A DNA stretch of 64,000 nt from Cobetia marina (GTDB lineage Bacteria; Pseudomonadota; Gammaproteobacteria; Pseudomonadales; Halomonadaceae), in assembly GCF_001720485.1 (NCBI RefSeq), contig NZ_CP017114.1, positions 310,001 through 374,000 on the forward strand, in the 5' to 3' direction. The notes beneath the pieces were generated by a model. The model did not search any database, was not told the DNA's origin, and saw only the letters and a program-made list of their open reading frames with translations. Numbering within the stretch: the stretch's first letter is position 1; each line of letters begins with the position of its first letter. This document shows, in pieces, positions 51,625-60,467 of this stretch. Made by a program: the position numbers and the translations under genes.

Positions 51625-52416
51625 TCAACCCTCGAGGAAGGAGAGGTCCTCTTCCGTGCGACGTGTCAGCACCTCGACGCCGGTGGCGGTGACCAGCAGG
51701 GTGTGCTCCCACTGCGCGGACAGGCTCTTGTCCTTGGTCACGGCTGTCCAGTCGTCCTTGAGTACCTTCACCTTGTAACCACCGACATTGACCATCGGCT
51801 CGATGGTCAGGCACATGCCTTCCAGGAGCTCGGCGTCGGCACGGGCTTCGTAGCCGTCATAGTGCAGCACCTGCGGGTCCTCATGGAAGCCGGCACCGAT
51901 ACCGTGGCCGCAGAAGTCACGCACGACGCTGTAACCTGCCGCTTCGGCATGCTTCTGGATGGCGCGACCGATCTCGGAAAGACGCACGCCCGGGCGTACC
52001 AGCTCGATGCCCTTGTAGAGACATTCTTGGGTGATGCGGCACAGGCGCTCCGCCTGGATGGTCGGTTCCCCGACGATGTACATCTTCGAGGTGTCGCCGT
52101 GATAGCCGTCCTTGATCACGGTGATGTCGATGTTGAGGATGTCACCCTTCTTGAGCTTCTTGTTGTCATCGGGGATGCCGTGACAGACCACGTGATTGAT
52201 CGAGGTGCAGATCGATTTCGGGAAGCCGTGGTAGTTGAGCGGTGCCGGAATGCAGCCCTGAACCTCGGTGATGTGATGGTGAGCGATGCGATTGAGCTCG
52301 CCCGTGGTGACACCGGGACGGACGTGCTCGTCGAGCAGCTCCAGCACTTCAGCCGCCAGACGGCCGGCGACGCGCATCTTGTCGATTTCTTCAGCTGTCT
52401 TGATGGGAATGTTCAT
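51625..52416 (-). CDS. map: Methionine aminopeptidase, type I
   Basis: Removes the N-terminal methionine from new proteins using two metal ions. The 263-residue enzyme has INHVVCHGIPDD (substrate His), the metal ligands in GDILNIDITVIKDGYHGDTS, CGHGIGAGFHEDP and IEPMVNVGG, and the last Glu in SAQWEHTLLVT. It is divergent from rpsB, as in E. coli. The ATG at 52416 is preferred because MNIPIKTAEEI aligns with E. coli Map; the ribosome site is weak. It is probably cotranscribed with glnD. Confidence 0.97.
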   Translation of the reverse strand: MNIPIKTAEEIDKMRVAGRLAAEVLELLDEHVRPGVTTGELNRIAHHHITEVQGCIPAPLNYHGFPKSICTSINHVVCHGIPDDNKKLKKGDILNIDITVIKDGYHGDTSKMYIVGEPTIQAERLCRITQECLYKGIELVRPGVRLSEIGRAIQKHAEAAGYSVVRDFCGHGIGAGFHEDPQVLHYDGYEARADAELLEGMCLTIEPMVNVGGYKVKVLKDDWTAVTKDKSLSAQWEHTLLVTATGVEVLTRRTEEDLSFLEG

Positions 52417-52732
52417 GAGGACTCGAGGCAGGAGATAAGAGGGATGAAACGCCGCCAGGCCGCGCGTGGCGGGGGAATGGCGCGACGCATCGCGTGCCGT
52501 GTCGGGCAGTCGCGACTTCATATCGTGGTCGAGCTATGGTATAAAGCCGCGCGCTTTCCTGCAAATTCTCCTCGATCGGCCACCTCCGGGCATCTGGCCG
52601 AGGCGACATTGAAAGGACTGACGTACATAACCCCAATCCACACACGTTCCGTCACATGGTCCCGGGTGCCGCGCAAGCGGTCGGATCCATGGGGGACGTG
52701 GAGGCCCAACCCGATATCCAGGAGATATTCAC
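52417..52732. other. Divergent region between map and rpsB
   Basis: About 315 bp. It holds the rpsB promoter candidate (52517-52545) and a leader of about 185 nt before rpsB, long enough for the S2 autoregulatory structure described in other bacteria. I cannot verify folding. The map promoter should lie in the first 100 bp. Confidence 0.5.
52517..52545 (+). promoter_or_regulatory. rpsB promoter
   Basis: TTCATA, a 17-bp spacer and TATAAA (52540-52545) match sigma-70 in four of six and five of six positions. The run GCCGCGCGC right after the -10 is the GC-rich discriminator expected of growth-rate-controlled ribosomal promoters. Confidence 0.6.
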
Positions 52733-53467
52733 ATGGCGCAAGTCAACATGCGCGATCTGCTCAAGGCAGGCGCACACTTCGGTCACCAGACCAAGTACTG
52801 GAACCCGAAGATGTCCAAGTTCATCTTCGGCGCTCGCAACAAGATCCACATCATCAACCTCGAGCACACCCTGCCGGCGCTGAACGAAGCCGTGTCAGTG
52901 GTCGAGAAGATGGCTGCCAATGGCAACAAGATCATGTTCGTGGGCACCAAGCGCGCTGCCGGCAAGATCATCAAGGAAGAAGCTCGCAAGGCTGGCCAGC
53001 CGTACGTCAACCATCGCTGGTTGGGCGGCATGCTGACCAACTTCAAGACCATCCGTCAGTCCATCAAGCGCCTGCGCGAAATCGAGCAGATGCATGAAGA
53101 CGGTACCTTCGCGAAGCTGACCAAGAAAGAAGTCCTGATGGCCACTCGTGAGCAGGACAAGCTCGAGCGTTCCATCGGCGGTATCAAGGAAATGGGCGGC
53201 CTGCCGGACGCCATGTTCGTGATCGACGTTGACCACGAGCGCATCGCGATCAACGAAGCCAACAAGCTGGGCATCCCGGTCATCGGCGTCGTCGATACCA
53301 ACTCCAACCCGGACGGCGTGGACTACGTCATCCCGGGTAACGATGACTCCATCCGTGCCATCCAGATCTATGTCCAGGCAATTGCAGGCGCCTGTGGCAA
53401 GAACAAGGAAGAAGAGCTGGCCGGTGAGTTCGTCGAAACTGCGGCTGAAGAAGACGCAGCAGAGTGA
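52733..53467 (+). CDS. rpsB: 30S ribosomal protein S2
   Basis: Small-subunit protein of 244 residues. It opens [20 protein letters not shown] and carries the S2 signatures [16 protein letters not shown] and [27 protein letters not shown] precedes the ATG. It is first of the rpsB-tsf-pyrH-frr series, and S2 usually represses its own operon through the leader. Two hairpins separate it from tsf. Confidence 0.98.
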   Translation: MAQVNMRDLLKAGAHFGHQTKYWNPKMSKFIFGARNKIHIINLEHTLPALNEAVSVVEKMAANGNKIMFVGTKRAAGKIIKEEARKAGQPYVNHRWLGGMLTNFKTIRQSIKRLREIEQMHEDGTFAKLTKKEVLMATREQDKLERSIGGIKEMGGLPDAMFVIDVDHERIAINEANKLGIPVIGVVDTNSNPDGVDYVIPGNDDSIRAIQIYVQAIAGACGKNKEEELAGEFVETAAEEDAAE

Positions 53468-53550
53468 TCCTGGCGGCTTGATCTGACTGTCACACACGCT
53501 GCGCTACACTAAGTGCGGCATGGCCTAGCCAAGCGGCAGTCAGGTCAGGC

Positions 53551-53576
53551 AATGAGGGGGCCACGGCCCCCTCATT
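53551..53576 (+). terminator. Partial terminator between rpsB and tsf
   Basis: A stem of at least 11 bp, AATGAGGGGGCC / GGCCCCCTCATT, followed by TTGCG, 84 bp after the rpsB stop. It probably lowers read-through into tsf, because tsf has no obvious promoter of its own. Confidence 0.7.
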
Positions 53577-53578
53577 TG

Positions 53579-53596
53579 CGACCGCTCAAGCGGTCG
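53579..53596 (+). promoter_or_regulatory. Second hairpin before tsf
   Basis: CGACCGCT and AGCGGTCG are separated by CA, immediately after the rpsB terminator and 51 bp before the tsf ATG. It may be an RNA processing or translational control structure. Confidence 0.4.
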
Positions 53597-53646
53597 TGAC
53601 CGAATTCCCGTATTCAAAGACGTCGACACGACAGAGGTTTCATCCC

Positions 53647-54516
53647 ATGGCAGCTATCAGCGCATCTATGGTCAAGGAACTGCGTGAGCGTACTGCGCTC
53701 GGCATGATGGAATGCAAGAAGGCTCTTACCGAAGCCGGTGGCGACATCGAGCTCGCGATCGAGAACCTGCGCAAGAACTCCGGCCTGAAGGCCGCCAAGA
53801 AAGCTGGCCGTGTGGCCGCTGAAGGCGCCATCGTCATCAAGGTCGCCGACGATGCCAGCTATGGCGTGATGGTCGAAGTCAACTCCGAGACCGACTTCGT
53901 CGCTCGCGATGACAACTTCCAGGCCTTCACCAAGCTGATCGCCGACCGCGTGTTCGAGACCAAGAACACCGATATCGCTTCCCTGATGGAAGGCGAGCTG
54001 GAAGACACTCGTGGTCAGCTGGTTCAGAAGATCGGTGAGAACATCTCCGTGCGTCGCGCCGAGCTGGTCGAAGCGCCGGCCGGTGGTGTCGTCGGTGGTT
54101 ACGTCCACGGCGGTCGCATCGCGGCTCTGACCCTGCTGCAGGGCGGCACCGCTGACGCGGCCAAGGACGTCTCCATGCACGTCGCAGCCGTGAACCCGGT
54201 CTGTGCACGTCCGGCAGACATGCCGCAGGAACAGATGGACGCCGAGAAGGCCATCATCCTTGCTCAGCCGGACATGGCTGGCAAGCCGGCGGAAATCGCC
54301 GAGAAGATGTCCCAGGGCCGTCTGAAGAAGTACCTGGCTGAAAACAGCCTGACCGAACAGCCGTTCGTCAAGGACCCGAACCAGACCGTCGCCGAGTTCG
54401 TCAAGGCTGCCGGCGGTGAAGTGGTATCCTTCGTGCGCATGGAAGTCGGTGAAGGTATCGAGAAGGAAGAAGTGGACTTCGCAGCTGAAGTCCGTGAGCA
54501 GGCCAGCCGCGCGTAA
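53647..54516 (+). CDS. tsf: Elongation factor Ts
   Basis: Nucleotide-exchange factor for EF-Tu, 289 residues. The N-terminal UBA-like domain reads [20 protein letters not shown]; the core contains [14 protein letters not shown], and the C-terminal part has [20 protein letters not shown] lies 9 bp before the chosen ATG; a 17-residue upstream extension is not conserved. Codon use is strongly biased to the preferred set, as expected for high expression. Confidence 0.97.
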   Translation: MAAISASMVKELRERTALGMMECKKALTEAGGDIELAIENLRKNSGLKAAKKAGRVAAEGAIVIKVADDASYGVMVEVNSETDFVARDDNFQAFTKLIADRVFETKNTDIASLMEGELEDTRGQLVQKIGENISVRRAELVEAPAGGVVGGYVHGGRIAALTLLQGGTADAAKDVSMHVAAVNPVCARPADMPQEQMDAEKAIILAQPDMAGKPAEIAEKMSQGRLKKYLAENSLTEQPFVKDPNQTVAEFVKAAGGEVVSFVRMEVGEGIEKEEVDFAAEVREQASRA

Positions 54517-54538
54517 GGGCTGACTGTTTTCGCTTCTC

Positions 54539-54570
54539 ACGATGGCGTGCGCTTAGTCGCACGCCATCGT
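54539..54570 (+). terminator. Hairpin between tsf and pyrH
   Basis: Perfect 13-bp stem ACGATGGCGTGCG / CGCACGCCATCGT with a 6-nt loop, 22 bp after the tsf stop. Confidence 0.8.
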
Positions 54571-54631
54571 GTATCTGGCCCCCGCCTTCGGGCCGCCCCG
54601 TCCCCGTATGTCAGTATCAGGAGAAATTCGC

Positions 54632-55369
54632 ATGGCCACCATTTCCGCTGAACGCAATGCCAAGTACAAGCGCATACTGCTCAAGCTTTCCGGTGAGGCC
54701 CTGATGGGCGATGGCGAGTTCGGCATCGACCCCAAGGTGCTGGATCGCATGGCGCTGGAAATCGGTCAGCTGGTGGGCATCGGTGTCCAGGTCGGCATCG
54801 TGATCGGCGGCGGTAACCTGTTCCGTGGCGCGGCCCTGCAGGAAGCCGGCATGGAACGCGTGACCGGCGACCACATGGGCATGCTGGCCACCGTCATGAA
54901 CGGTCTGGCGCTGCGTGATGCACTGGAGCGTTCCAACATCCGCTCTCGCGTCATGTCTGCCATCCCGATGAGTGGCGTGGTAGAACATTACGACCGCCGT
55001 ACCGCGATCCGTTATCTGACCTCGGGTGACGTCGTCATCTTCTCCGCCGGCACCGGCAACCCGTTCTTCACCACGGATTCCGCCGCCTGTCTGCGTGGCA
55101 TCGAGATCGATGCCGATGCCGTCATCAAGGCGACCAAGGTGGATGGTGTCTACGACAAGGACCCGGTCAAGTTCCCGGATGCCGTGAAGTACGAGAGCCT
55201 CAGTTATGACGACGCGCTGGAGCAGAAGCTCGGCGTGATGGATTTGACCGCCATCTGCCTGGTGCGTGACCATGACATGCCGGTACGGGTGTTCAACATG
55301 AACAAGGTAGGCGCGCTGCTCAACCTGGTGGTGGGTGGCAAGGAAGGCACGCTGATTGATAGAGGGTAA
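54632..55369 (+). CDS. pyrH: UMP kinase
   Basis: Phosphorylates UMP to UDP; hexameric, GTP-activated and UTP-inhibited in relatives. The 245-residue protein has the amino-acid kinase core [13 protein letters not shown], the [10 protein letters not shown] loop and the [20 protein letters not shown] region. AGGAG is 8 bp before the ATG. frr begins 4 bp after its stop, so they are cotranscribed. Confidence 0.97.
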   Translation: MATISAERNAKYKRILLKLSGEALMGDGEFGIDPKVLDRMALEIGQLVGIGVQVGIVIGGGNLFRGAALQEAGMERVTGDHMGMLATVMNGLALRDALERSNIRSRVMSAIPMSGVVEHYDRRTAIRYLTSGDVVIFSAGTGNPFFTTDSAACLRGIEIDADAVIKATKVDGVYDKDPVKFPDAVKYESLSYDDALEQKLGVMDLTAICLVRDHDMPVRVFNMNKVGALLNLVVGGKEGTLIDRG

Positions 55370-55373
55370 GATT

Positions 55374-55931
55374 GTGATCAACGATATCAAGAAAGACGTC
55401 GAAGCACGCATGAAGAAGACCATCGAGTCCCTCGGTGCCGCCTTCAGCAAGATTCGTACCGGTCGTGCGCATCCGAGCATTCTCGATGCCGTGACGGTCG
55501 ACTACTACGGTAGCCAGGTGCCGCTGAATCAGGTGGCCAACATCACCACCGAAGATGCGCGCACCCTGACTGTCGTGCCGTGGGAAAAGCCCATGGTGCC
55601 GAAGGTCGAGAAGGCCATCATGACTTCTGACCTGGGTCTCAACCCGTCCACCGCCGGTGACGTGATTCGCGTGCCGATGCCGATGCTGACGGAAGAGACG
55701 CGTCGTGGTTACACCAAGCAGGCGCGTGCAGAAGCGGAAAACGCCCGCGTGGCGCTTCGCAATGTGCGTCGTGACGCCAATGGCGACATCAAGAGCCTGC
55801 TCAAGGACAAGGACATCTCCGAAGACGATGCACGTCGCGGAGAAGACGAGATCCAGAAGCTGACCGACAAGTATGTGGCGGAAGTCGACAGTGCTCTGGA
55901 GCACAAGGAAACTGACCTGATGCAGGTCTGA
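55374..55931 (+). CDS. frr: Ribosome recycling factor
   Basis: Works with EF-G to split the post-termination ribosome. I choose the GTG start at 55374 because it gives exactly 185 residues, the family length, and [16 protein letters not shown] aligns with E. coli RRF; GAGGG lies just before it. Visible family sequence includes [28 protein letters not shown] (here [17 protein letters not shown]) and [13 protein letters not shown]. Confidence 0.96.
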   Translation: MINDIKKDVEARMKKTIESLGAAFSKIRTGRAHPSILDAVTVDYYGSQVPLNQVANITTEDARTLTVVPWEKPMVPKVEKAIMTSDLGLNPSTAGDVIRVPMPMLTEETRRGYTKQARAEAENARVALRNVRRDANGDIKSLLKDKDISEDDARRGEDEIQKLTDKYVAEVDSALEHKETDLMQV

Positions 55932-55986
55932 TCGGGTCTGCCGCCGGCACCCTGTCGGCGGCATCCGGTGCTCGTAGCGAGACCCC

Positions 55987-56730
55987 ATGACGTCACCGAA
56001 TTCCCTCTCCACGCCACGCCATGTGGCGATCATCATGGACGGCAACAACCGCTGGGCGAAATCCCGCGGCTGGGCTGGCATCCGTGGCCATCGTGCCGGT
56101 GCCGAGACCGTCCGCAGTACCATCCGTCGCGCTGCCGAGCAGGGCGTCGAGGTACTGACCCTGTTTGCTTTCTCCAGCGAGAACTGGAAGCGTCCGGCCA
56201 ATGAGGTCAGTGCGCTGATGGAGCTGTTCCTCATGGCGCTCAAGCGTGAGGTCAAGAAGCTTCATCGACACGACATACGCCTCTCCGTGATCGGGGAGCG
56301 CAGCCGCTTCTCAAGCTCCATCCAGAAACATATCCGCAGTGCCGAAGAGATGACGCGCGACAATCGCGGCATGCATGTGGTCATCTGCGCCAACTACGGT
56401 GGCCGCTGGGACATTGCCGAGGCTGCCCGACGTCTGGCGACGCAGGTCGAGCGAGGCGAGCTCAAGGCCGCGGATATCGACGAGTCCCGCCTCGGGGCCG
56501 AGGTCTGTCTGAGTTCGCTCCCGGAAGTGGATCTGTGCATTCGCACCAGTGGCGAGCAGCGTATCTCCAACTTCCTGCTCTGGCAGCTGGCCTACGCCGA
56601 GTTCTACTTCTCGCCGGTGCTGTGGCCTGATTTCGACTCGGCGGCCTTCGATGAGGCGCTCGATGCCTATGCCCAGCGTCAACGGCGCTACGGCATGACC
56701 AGCGAACAACTCGACGCCGAGGGGCTCTAG
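55987..56730 (+). CDS. uppS: Undecaprenyl diphosphate synthase
   Basis: Cis-prenyltransferase of 247 residues that makes the C55 lipid carrier for peptidoglycan and O-antigen. The catalytic Asp is in AIIMDGNNRWAKSRGWAGI, followed by LTLFAFSSENWKRP and the C-terminal LCIRTSGEQRISNFLLWQ. Its stop shares one base with the GTG of cdsA, so they are translationally coupled. Confidence 0.97.
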   Translation: MTSPNSLSTPRHVAIIMDGNNRWAKSRGWAGIRGHRAGAETVRSTIRRAAEQGVEVLTLFAFSSENWKRPANEVSALMELFLMALKREVKKLHRHDIRLSVIGERSRFSSSIQKHIRSAEEMTRDNRGMHVVICANYGGRWDIAEAARRLATQVERGELKAADIDESRLGAEVCLSSLPEVDLCIRTSGEQRISNFLLWQLAYAEFYFSPVLWPDFDSAAFDEALDAYAQRQRRYGMTSEQLDAEGL

Positions 56731-57533
56731 TGCTCAAACAACGAATCATCACCGCGCTCATTCTCGCCCCGCTGGCGCTGTGGGGGCTGTTTGGCCTCGA
56801 CGGTGCCGCCTTTGCGGTCATGACCGGGGGCGTGGTGGCACTGGCCGCCTGGGAGTGGGCCAATCTTGCCGGCGTGCGTGCCGGCGCGGCGCGTCTGCTG
56901 TTTCCTGCCTGCATGGCGCTGGCGATGCTGCTGGTGTGGTGGGCGGATGCCTCCCAGGCTCGCTGGCCGCTCTATCTGGCGGCGCTGGCATGGGCCGTCA
57001 ATCTGCGCTGGGTGATGCATTACCCCGAAAAGCGTCAGGAATGGCATGCCACCGGCATGCGACTGGGTGTCGGGGTCCTGGCACTGTTGCCGACCTGGTT
57101 CGGCTTTCTCCAGCTCAAGACCAGCGGTGGCGAGTGGCTGCTGTACGTGCTGCTGATGGTGTGGGCGGCGGATATCGGTGCCTATTTCTCCGGCAAGCGA
57201 TTCGGCAAGCGCAAGCTGGCGCCACGTGTCAGCCCGGGCAAGTCCTGGGAAGGTGTCTACGGCGGGCTGGTCGCCACCGGATTGCTGGCCACCGGCTATG
57301 CGCTGGCAGGGCAGGCCGACTGGCTGCCGCTGCTGCTGGTCACACTGGGCGTCACTGGCGTCTCGGTGCTGGGAGACCTGCTGGAAAGCATGTTCAAGCG
57401 CGAGCGTGAGATGAAGGACTCCAGTCAGCTGTTGCCGGGGCACGGCGGCATCATGGACCGCATCGATAGTCTGACGGCGGCCGTGCCGTTGTTTGCGCTA
57501 CTGTTGCCCTGGGTGTTGGGAGGTGGTGCGTGA
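56730..57533 (+). CDS. cdsA: Phosphatidate cytidylyltransferase
   Basis: Makes CDP-diacylglycerol from phosphatidate and CTP at the inner membrane. The 267-residue protein has about eight membrane helices and the C-terminal signature [20 protein letters not shown] followed by [13 protein letters not shown]. It starts at GTG, overlapping the uppS stop (TAGTG). dxr starts within its stop region, so uppS-cdsA-dxr form a tight unit. Confidence 0.95.
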   Translation: MLKQRIITALILAPLALWGLFGLDGAAFAVMTGGVVALAAWEWANLAGVRAGAARLLFPACMALAMLLVWWADASQARWPLYLAALAWAVNLRWVMHYPEKRQEWHATGMRLGVGVLALLPTWFGFLQLKTSGGEWLLYVLLMVWAADIGAYFSGKRFGKRKLAPRVSPGKSWEGVYGGLVATGLLATGYALAGQADWLPLLLVTLGVTGVSVLGDLLESMFKREREMKDSSQLLPGHGGIMDRIDSLTAAVPLFALLLPWVLGGGA

Positions 57534-58765
57534 TGGCGGGTGACATGTCCTCCAATGCGCCGGTGCAGCGCATCACGATTCTGGGGGCCACCGGCTCCAT
57601 CGGCTCCAGCACGCTGGATGTGATCTCGCGCCATCCGGAGCGCTATGTGGTGCATGCATTGAGTGCCGCCACGCGCCATGAGGCATTGCTGGAGCTGTGC
57701 CTGGTCCATCGACCTCAGGTGGCGGTGATCGCCTCCGCCGAGGCGGCGCTGTGGCTCGGTGAGGCGCTCGAGGGCGTCGAGAGCTACCAGGGCACGCCCA
57801 TCGAGGTACGTCACGGTGAGCAGGCGCTGGTGGACATCAGCGAGGCCCCCGAGGTCGACAGCGTGATGGCGGCCATCGTGGGTGCTGCCGGGCTGCTGCC
57901 GACTCTGGCTGCGGTGCGTGCGGGAAAGCGCGTCCTGCTGGCCAACAAGGAGGCGCTGGTGTGTGCCGGCCAGTTGTTCATGGATGCGGTGAAGCAGCAT
58001 GGTGCGACGCTGCTGCCCATCGATTCCGAGCACAACGCCATCTTCCAGTGCCTGCCGCCCGAGCATCGCGATGGGCTGGCCCCCATCGGGGTCGAGAAGC
58101 TGCTGTTGACTGCCTCGGGTGGCCCGTTCCGTGACGAGGTCGAGTGGCCTGCCGAGCGCCTGGCGACGGTGACGCCGGCCGAGGCCTGCGCGCATCCCAA
58201 CTGGTCGATGGGGCGCAAGATCTCCGTCGACAGTGCCACCCTGATGAACAAGGGGCTGGAACTGATCGAGGCCTGCTGGCTGTTCGCCTGTGGGCCCAAC
58301 GACATCCAGGTCGTCGTGCATCCCCAGAGTGTCATTCACTCGATGGCGGCTTACAGTGATGGTTCGGTGCTGGCCCAGATGGGCAATCCCGACATGCGCA
58401 CGCCCATCGCCTACGCGCTGGCCTGGCCGGAGCGCATCGATGCCGGCGTCGAGCCGCTGGATCTTTTCCAGGTGGCGCGACTCGACTTCCGTGCCGCCGA
58501 TGAGACGCGCTTCCCGTGTCTGCGTCTGGCGCGTGAAGCCATCGCGGCAGGCGGCACCTGGCCTGCAGTGATGAATGCCGCCAATGAGGTGGCAGTGGCA
58601 GCCTTCCTCGAGGGCCGCCTGGCCTTCGATCGTATCCCGGTGGTGGTGGAAGCCGTCATGCAGGCTCGCCCGCCCCTGGCGGTGGATGGTCTCGAGGTGA
58701 TCCTGTCCGAAGATGCCGCGGCACGTGAGTTGGCAGCCGCCCAATTGGCCCTCGTCGGGCCCTGA
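57533..58765 (+). CDS. dxr: 1-deoxy-D-xylulose 5-phosphate reductoisomerase
   Basis: First committed enzyme of the MEP isoprenoid pathway, using NADPH and a divalent metal. The chain of about 410 residues has the NADPH loop [18 protein letters not shown], the metal and substrate block [14 protein letters not shown], and TASGGPFRD. The start is ambiguous: GTG 57530, ATG 57533 or ATG 57545. I take 57533, which overlaps the cdsA TGA. Being next to uppS puts isoprenoid precursor and product genes together. Confidence 0.95.
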   Translation: MAGDMSSNAPVQRITILGATGSIGSSTLDVISRHPERYVVHALSAATRHEALLELCLVHRPQVAVIASAEAALWLGEALEGVESYQGTPIEVRHGEQALVDISEAPEVDSVMAAIVGAAGLLPTLAAVRAGKRVLLANKEALVCAGQLFMDAVKQHGATLLPIDSEHNAIFQCLPPEHRDGLAPIGVEKLLLTASGGPFRDEVEWPAERLATVTPAEACAHPNWSMGRKISVDSATLMNKGLELIEACWLFACGPNDIQVVVHPQSVIHSMAAYSDGSVLAQMGNPDMRTPIAYALAWPERIDAGVEPLDLFQVARLDFRAADETRFPCLRLAREAIAAGGTWPAVMNAANEVAVAAFLEGRLAFDRIPVVVEAVMQARPPLAVDGLEVILSEDAAARELAAAQLALVGP

Positions 58766-58853
58766 AATCCTATCTTGCACTGTCTTGTCACTTTCCTTGT
58801 GGGCGTGACAGGGCAGGCTGCCCATCTCGGGCACCAATTTCCAGGAGCGCGTG

Positions 58854-60209
58854 ATGGGTGTGATCCAGAATATTCTTGCCGTGATCGTCGTGCTGGGGGT
58901 GTTGATCACCATCCATGAGTACGGTCATTTCTGGGTCGCGCGTCGTTGCGGCATCAAGGTGCTGCGCTTCTCCATCGGTTTCGGCAAGCCGTTCTGGTCG
59001 TGGACGGACCGCCACGGCACGGAATACGGTGTCGCGGCCATTCCATTGGGCGGCTACGTCAAGATGCTGGATGAGCGCGAGGGGCCAGTCGACCCGTCGG
59101 AGCGCCATCTGGCCTTCAATACCAAGTCCGTCTGGAAGCGCATCGCCGTCGTCTCGGCAGGGCCGCTGGCCAATTTTCTGCTGGCGATTCTGGCGTACTG
59201 GGCGCTGTTCGTCGCCGGTACCACGACCGTGGTGCCGATGGTCGGAGCGGTGGCGCCGGACTCTCCTGCAGGGCGTGCCGGGCTGACGCCCGATGCGGAA
59301 ATCGTCGCCATCAATGATCAGCCGACACCAAGCTGGGAGGCGATCAATCTGCGCCTCATCGGCGCGATAGGGGACGACCAGCTGACGATCACCACCCGTG
59401 CTCCGGGCGCCAGTGCCTCGCGTGAACAGACACTGGATGTCGAGCGCTTCCTGGTGGATCAGGATCCGCCGCGTCCGCTGGTCACGCTGGGCATCACCGC
59501 CTGGCGGCCCCAGTTGCCGGCGGTGCTGGGGCGAGTGCTGGAGGACGGTGCGGCGCAGGCTGCCGGCTTGAAGGCGGGAGACCGTATCGTCAGCATTGAT
59601 GGCGTGCTGGTGGTGGACTGGATCGACTTCGTCGAGCGGGTGCGCGGTGCGCCGGGCGAGACGCTGTCCGTGCTGGTGGCGCGTGATGGCAAGGAAGAGA
59701 CGCTGTCGCTGACGCCCGCGAGCAATGCGCTCGATGACGGGCGTGTCGTGGGGCAGGTCGGCGCCGGTGTCGAGAATGTCAGCTGGCCGGAAGAGTATCA
59801 GCGTGAGCTCAGTTATGGGCCCCTGGCTGCCGTAGGGCAGGCGGTGAGCAAGACCGGCGAGATGACGGTGCTGACGCTGGACTCCATCCGCAAGATGCTG
59901 GTGGGCCTGATCGCGCCCTCCAACCTGTCCGGACCGATCACCATCGCGCGGATCGCCGGTGATACGGCTCGCTCCGGGCTTGAAGCCTTCCTGGGCTTCA
60001 TGGCGTATCTGTCCATCAGTCTCGGGGTATTGAATCTGCTGCCGATTCCGGTGCTGGATGGCGGGCATCTGCTGTTCTATCTGGTCGAGGCGGTGCGCGG
60101 CAAGCCACTGTCCGAGAAGGTGCAGAATGCCGGGCTCAGGATCGGCATGGCGCTGGTCGGGTCGTTGATGTTCATGGCGATCTATTTCGACCTCATGCGT
60201 CTGTGGTAA
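58854..60209 (+). CDS. rseP: Site-2 intramembrane protease RseP
   Basis: Zinc metalloprotease that cleaves the anti-sigma factor RseA and remnant signal peptides. The 451 residues match E. coli RseP. The active-site HEYGH (HExxH) lies in the first membrane helix; two PDZ domains follow in the periplasm (GLTPDAEIVAINDQPT and GLKAGDRIVSIDGVLV), and the LDG motif is in LLPIPVLDGGHLLFY. AGGAG is 6 bp before the ATG. bamA, a client of the sigma-E response in other bacteria, follows. Confidence 0.96.
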   Translation: MGVIQNILAVIVVLGVLITIHEYGHFWVARRCGIKVLRFSIGFGKPFWSWTDRHGTEYGVAAIPLGGYVKMLDEREGPVDPSERHLAFNTKSVWKRIAVVSAGPLANFLLAILAYWALFVAGTTTVVPMVGAVAPDSPAGRAGLTPDAEIVAINDQPTPSWEAINLRLIGAIGDDQLTITTRAPGASASREQTLDVERFLVDQDPPRPLVTLGITAWRPQLPAVLGRVLEDGAAQAAGLKAGDRIVSIDGVLVVDWIDFVERVRGAPGETLSVLVARDGKEETLSLTPASNALDDGRVVGQVGAGVENVSWPEEYQRELSYGPLAAVGQAVSKTGEMTVLTLDSIRKMLVGLIAPSNLSGPITIARIAGDTARSGLEAFLGFMAYLSISLGVLNLLPIPVLDGGHLLFYLVEAVRGKPLSEKVQNAGLRIGMALVGSLMFMAIYFDLMRLW

Positions 60210-60391
60210 CCACCAGGATGGCGAAGACGGGGTGCCTCAGGATTGCCTCGCGTTTCCTGCAAGATGAACCAGAGCTGAACTGTCGCCCCTCATGAGGGTC
60301 AATTCATTGCACGGGCTGGCCAACATGGCCAACTCCCGTCATCATGCCCACACGACTTCGGCCCCGATTGCCGACCCCCAGGGGTGCTGTC

Positions 60392-60419
60392 TTGTCAGTA
60401 GCCAGGGGTTGTGTATAAG
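60392..60419 (+). promoter_or_regulatory. Possible bamA promoter
   Basis: TTGTCA (60392-60397), a 16-bp spacer and TATAAG (60414-60419) form a sigma-70-like pair 49 bp before the bamA ATG. Confidence 0.5.
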
Positions 60420-60467
60420 GTGCCTGTTTATCCAAGCGGGCGGAATCCAGAGAAGCGAAGCGACTGC

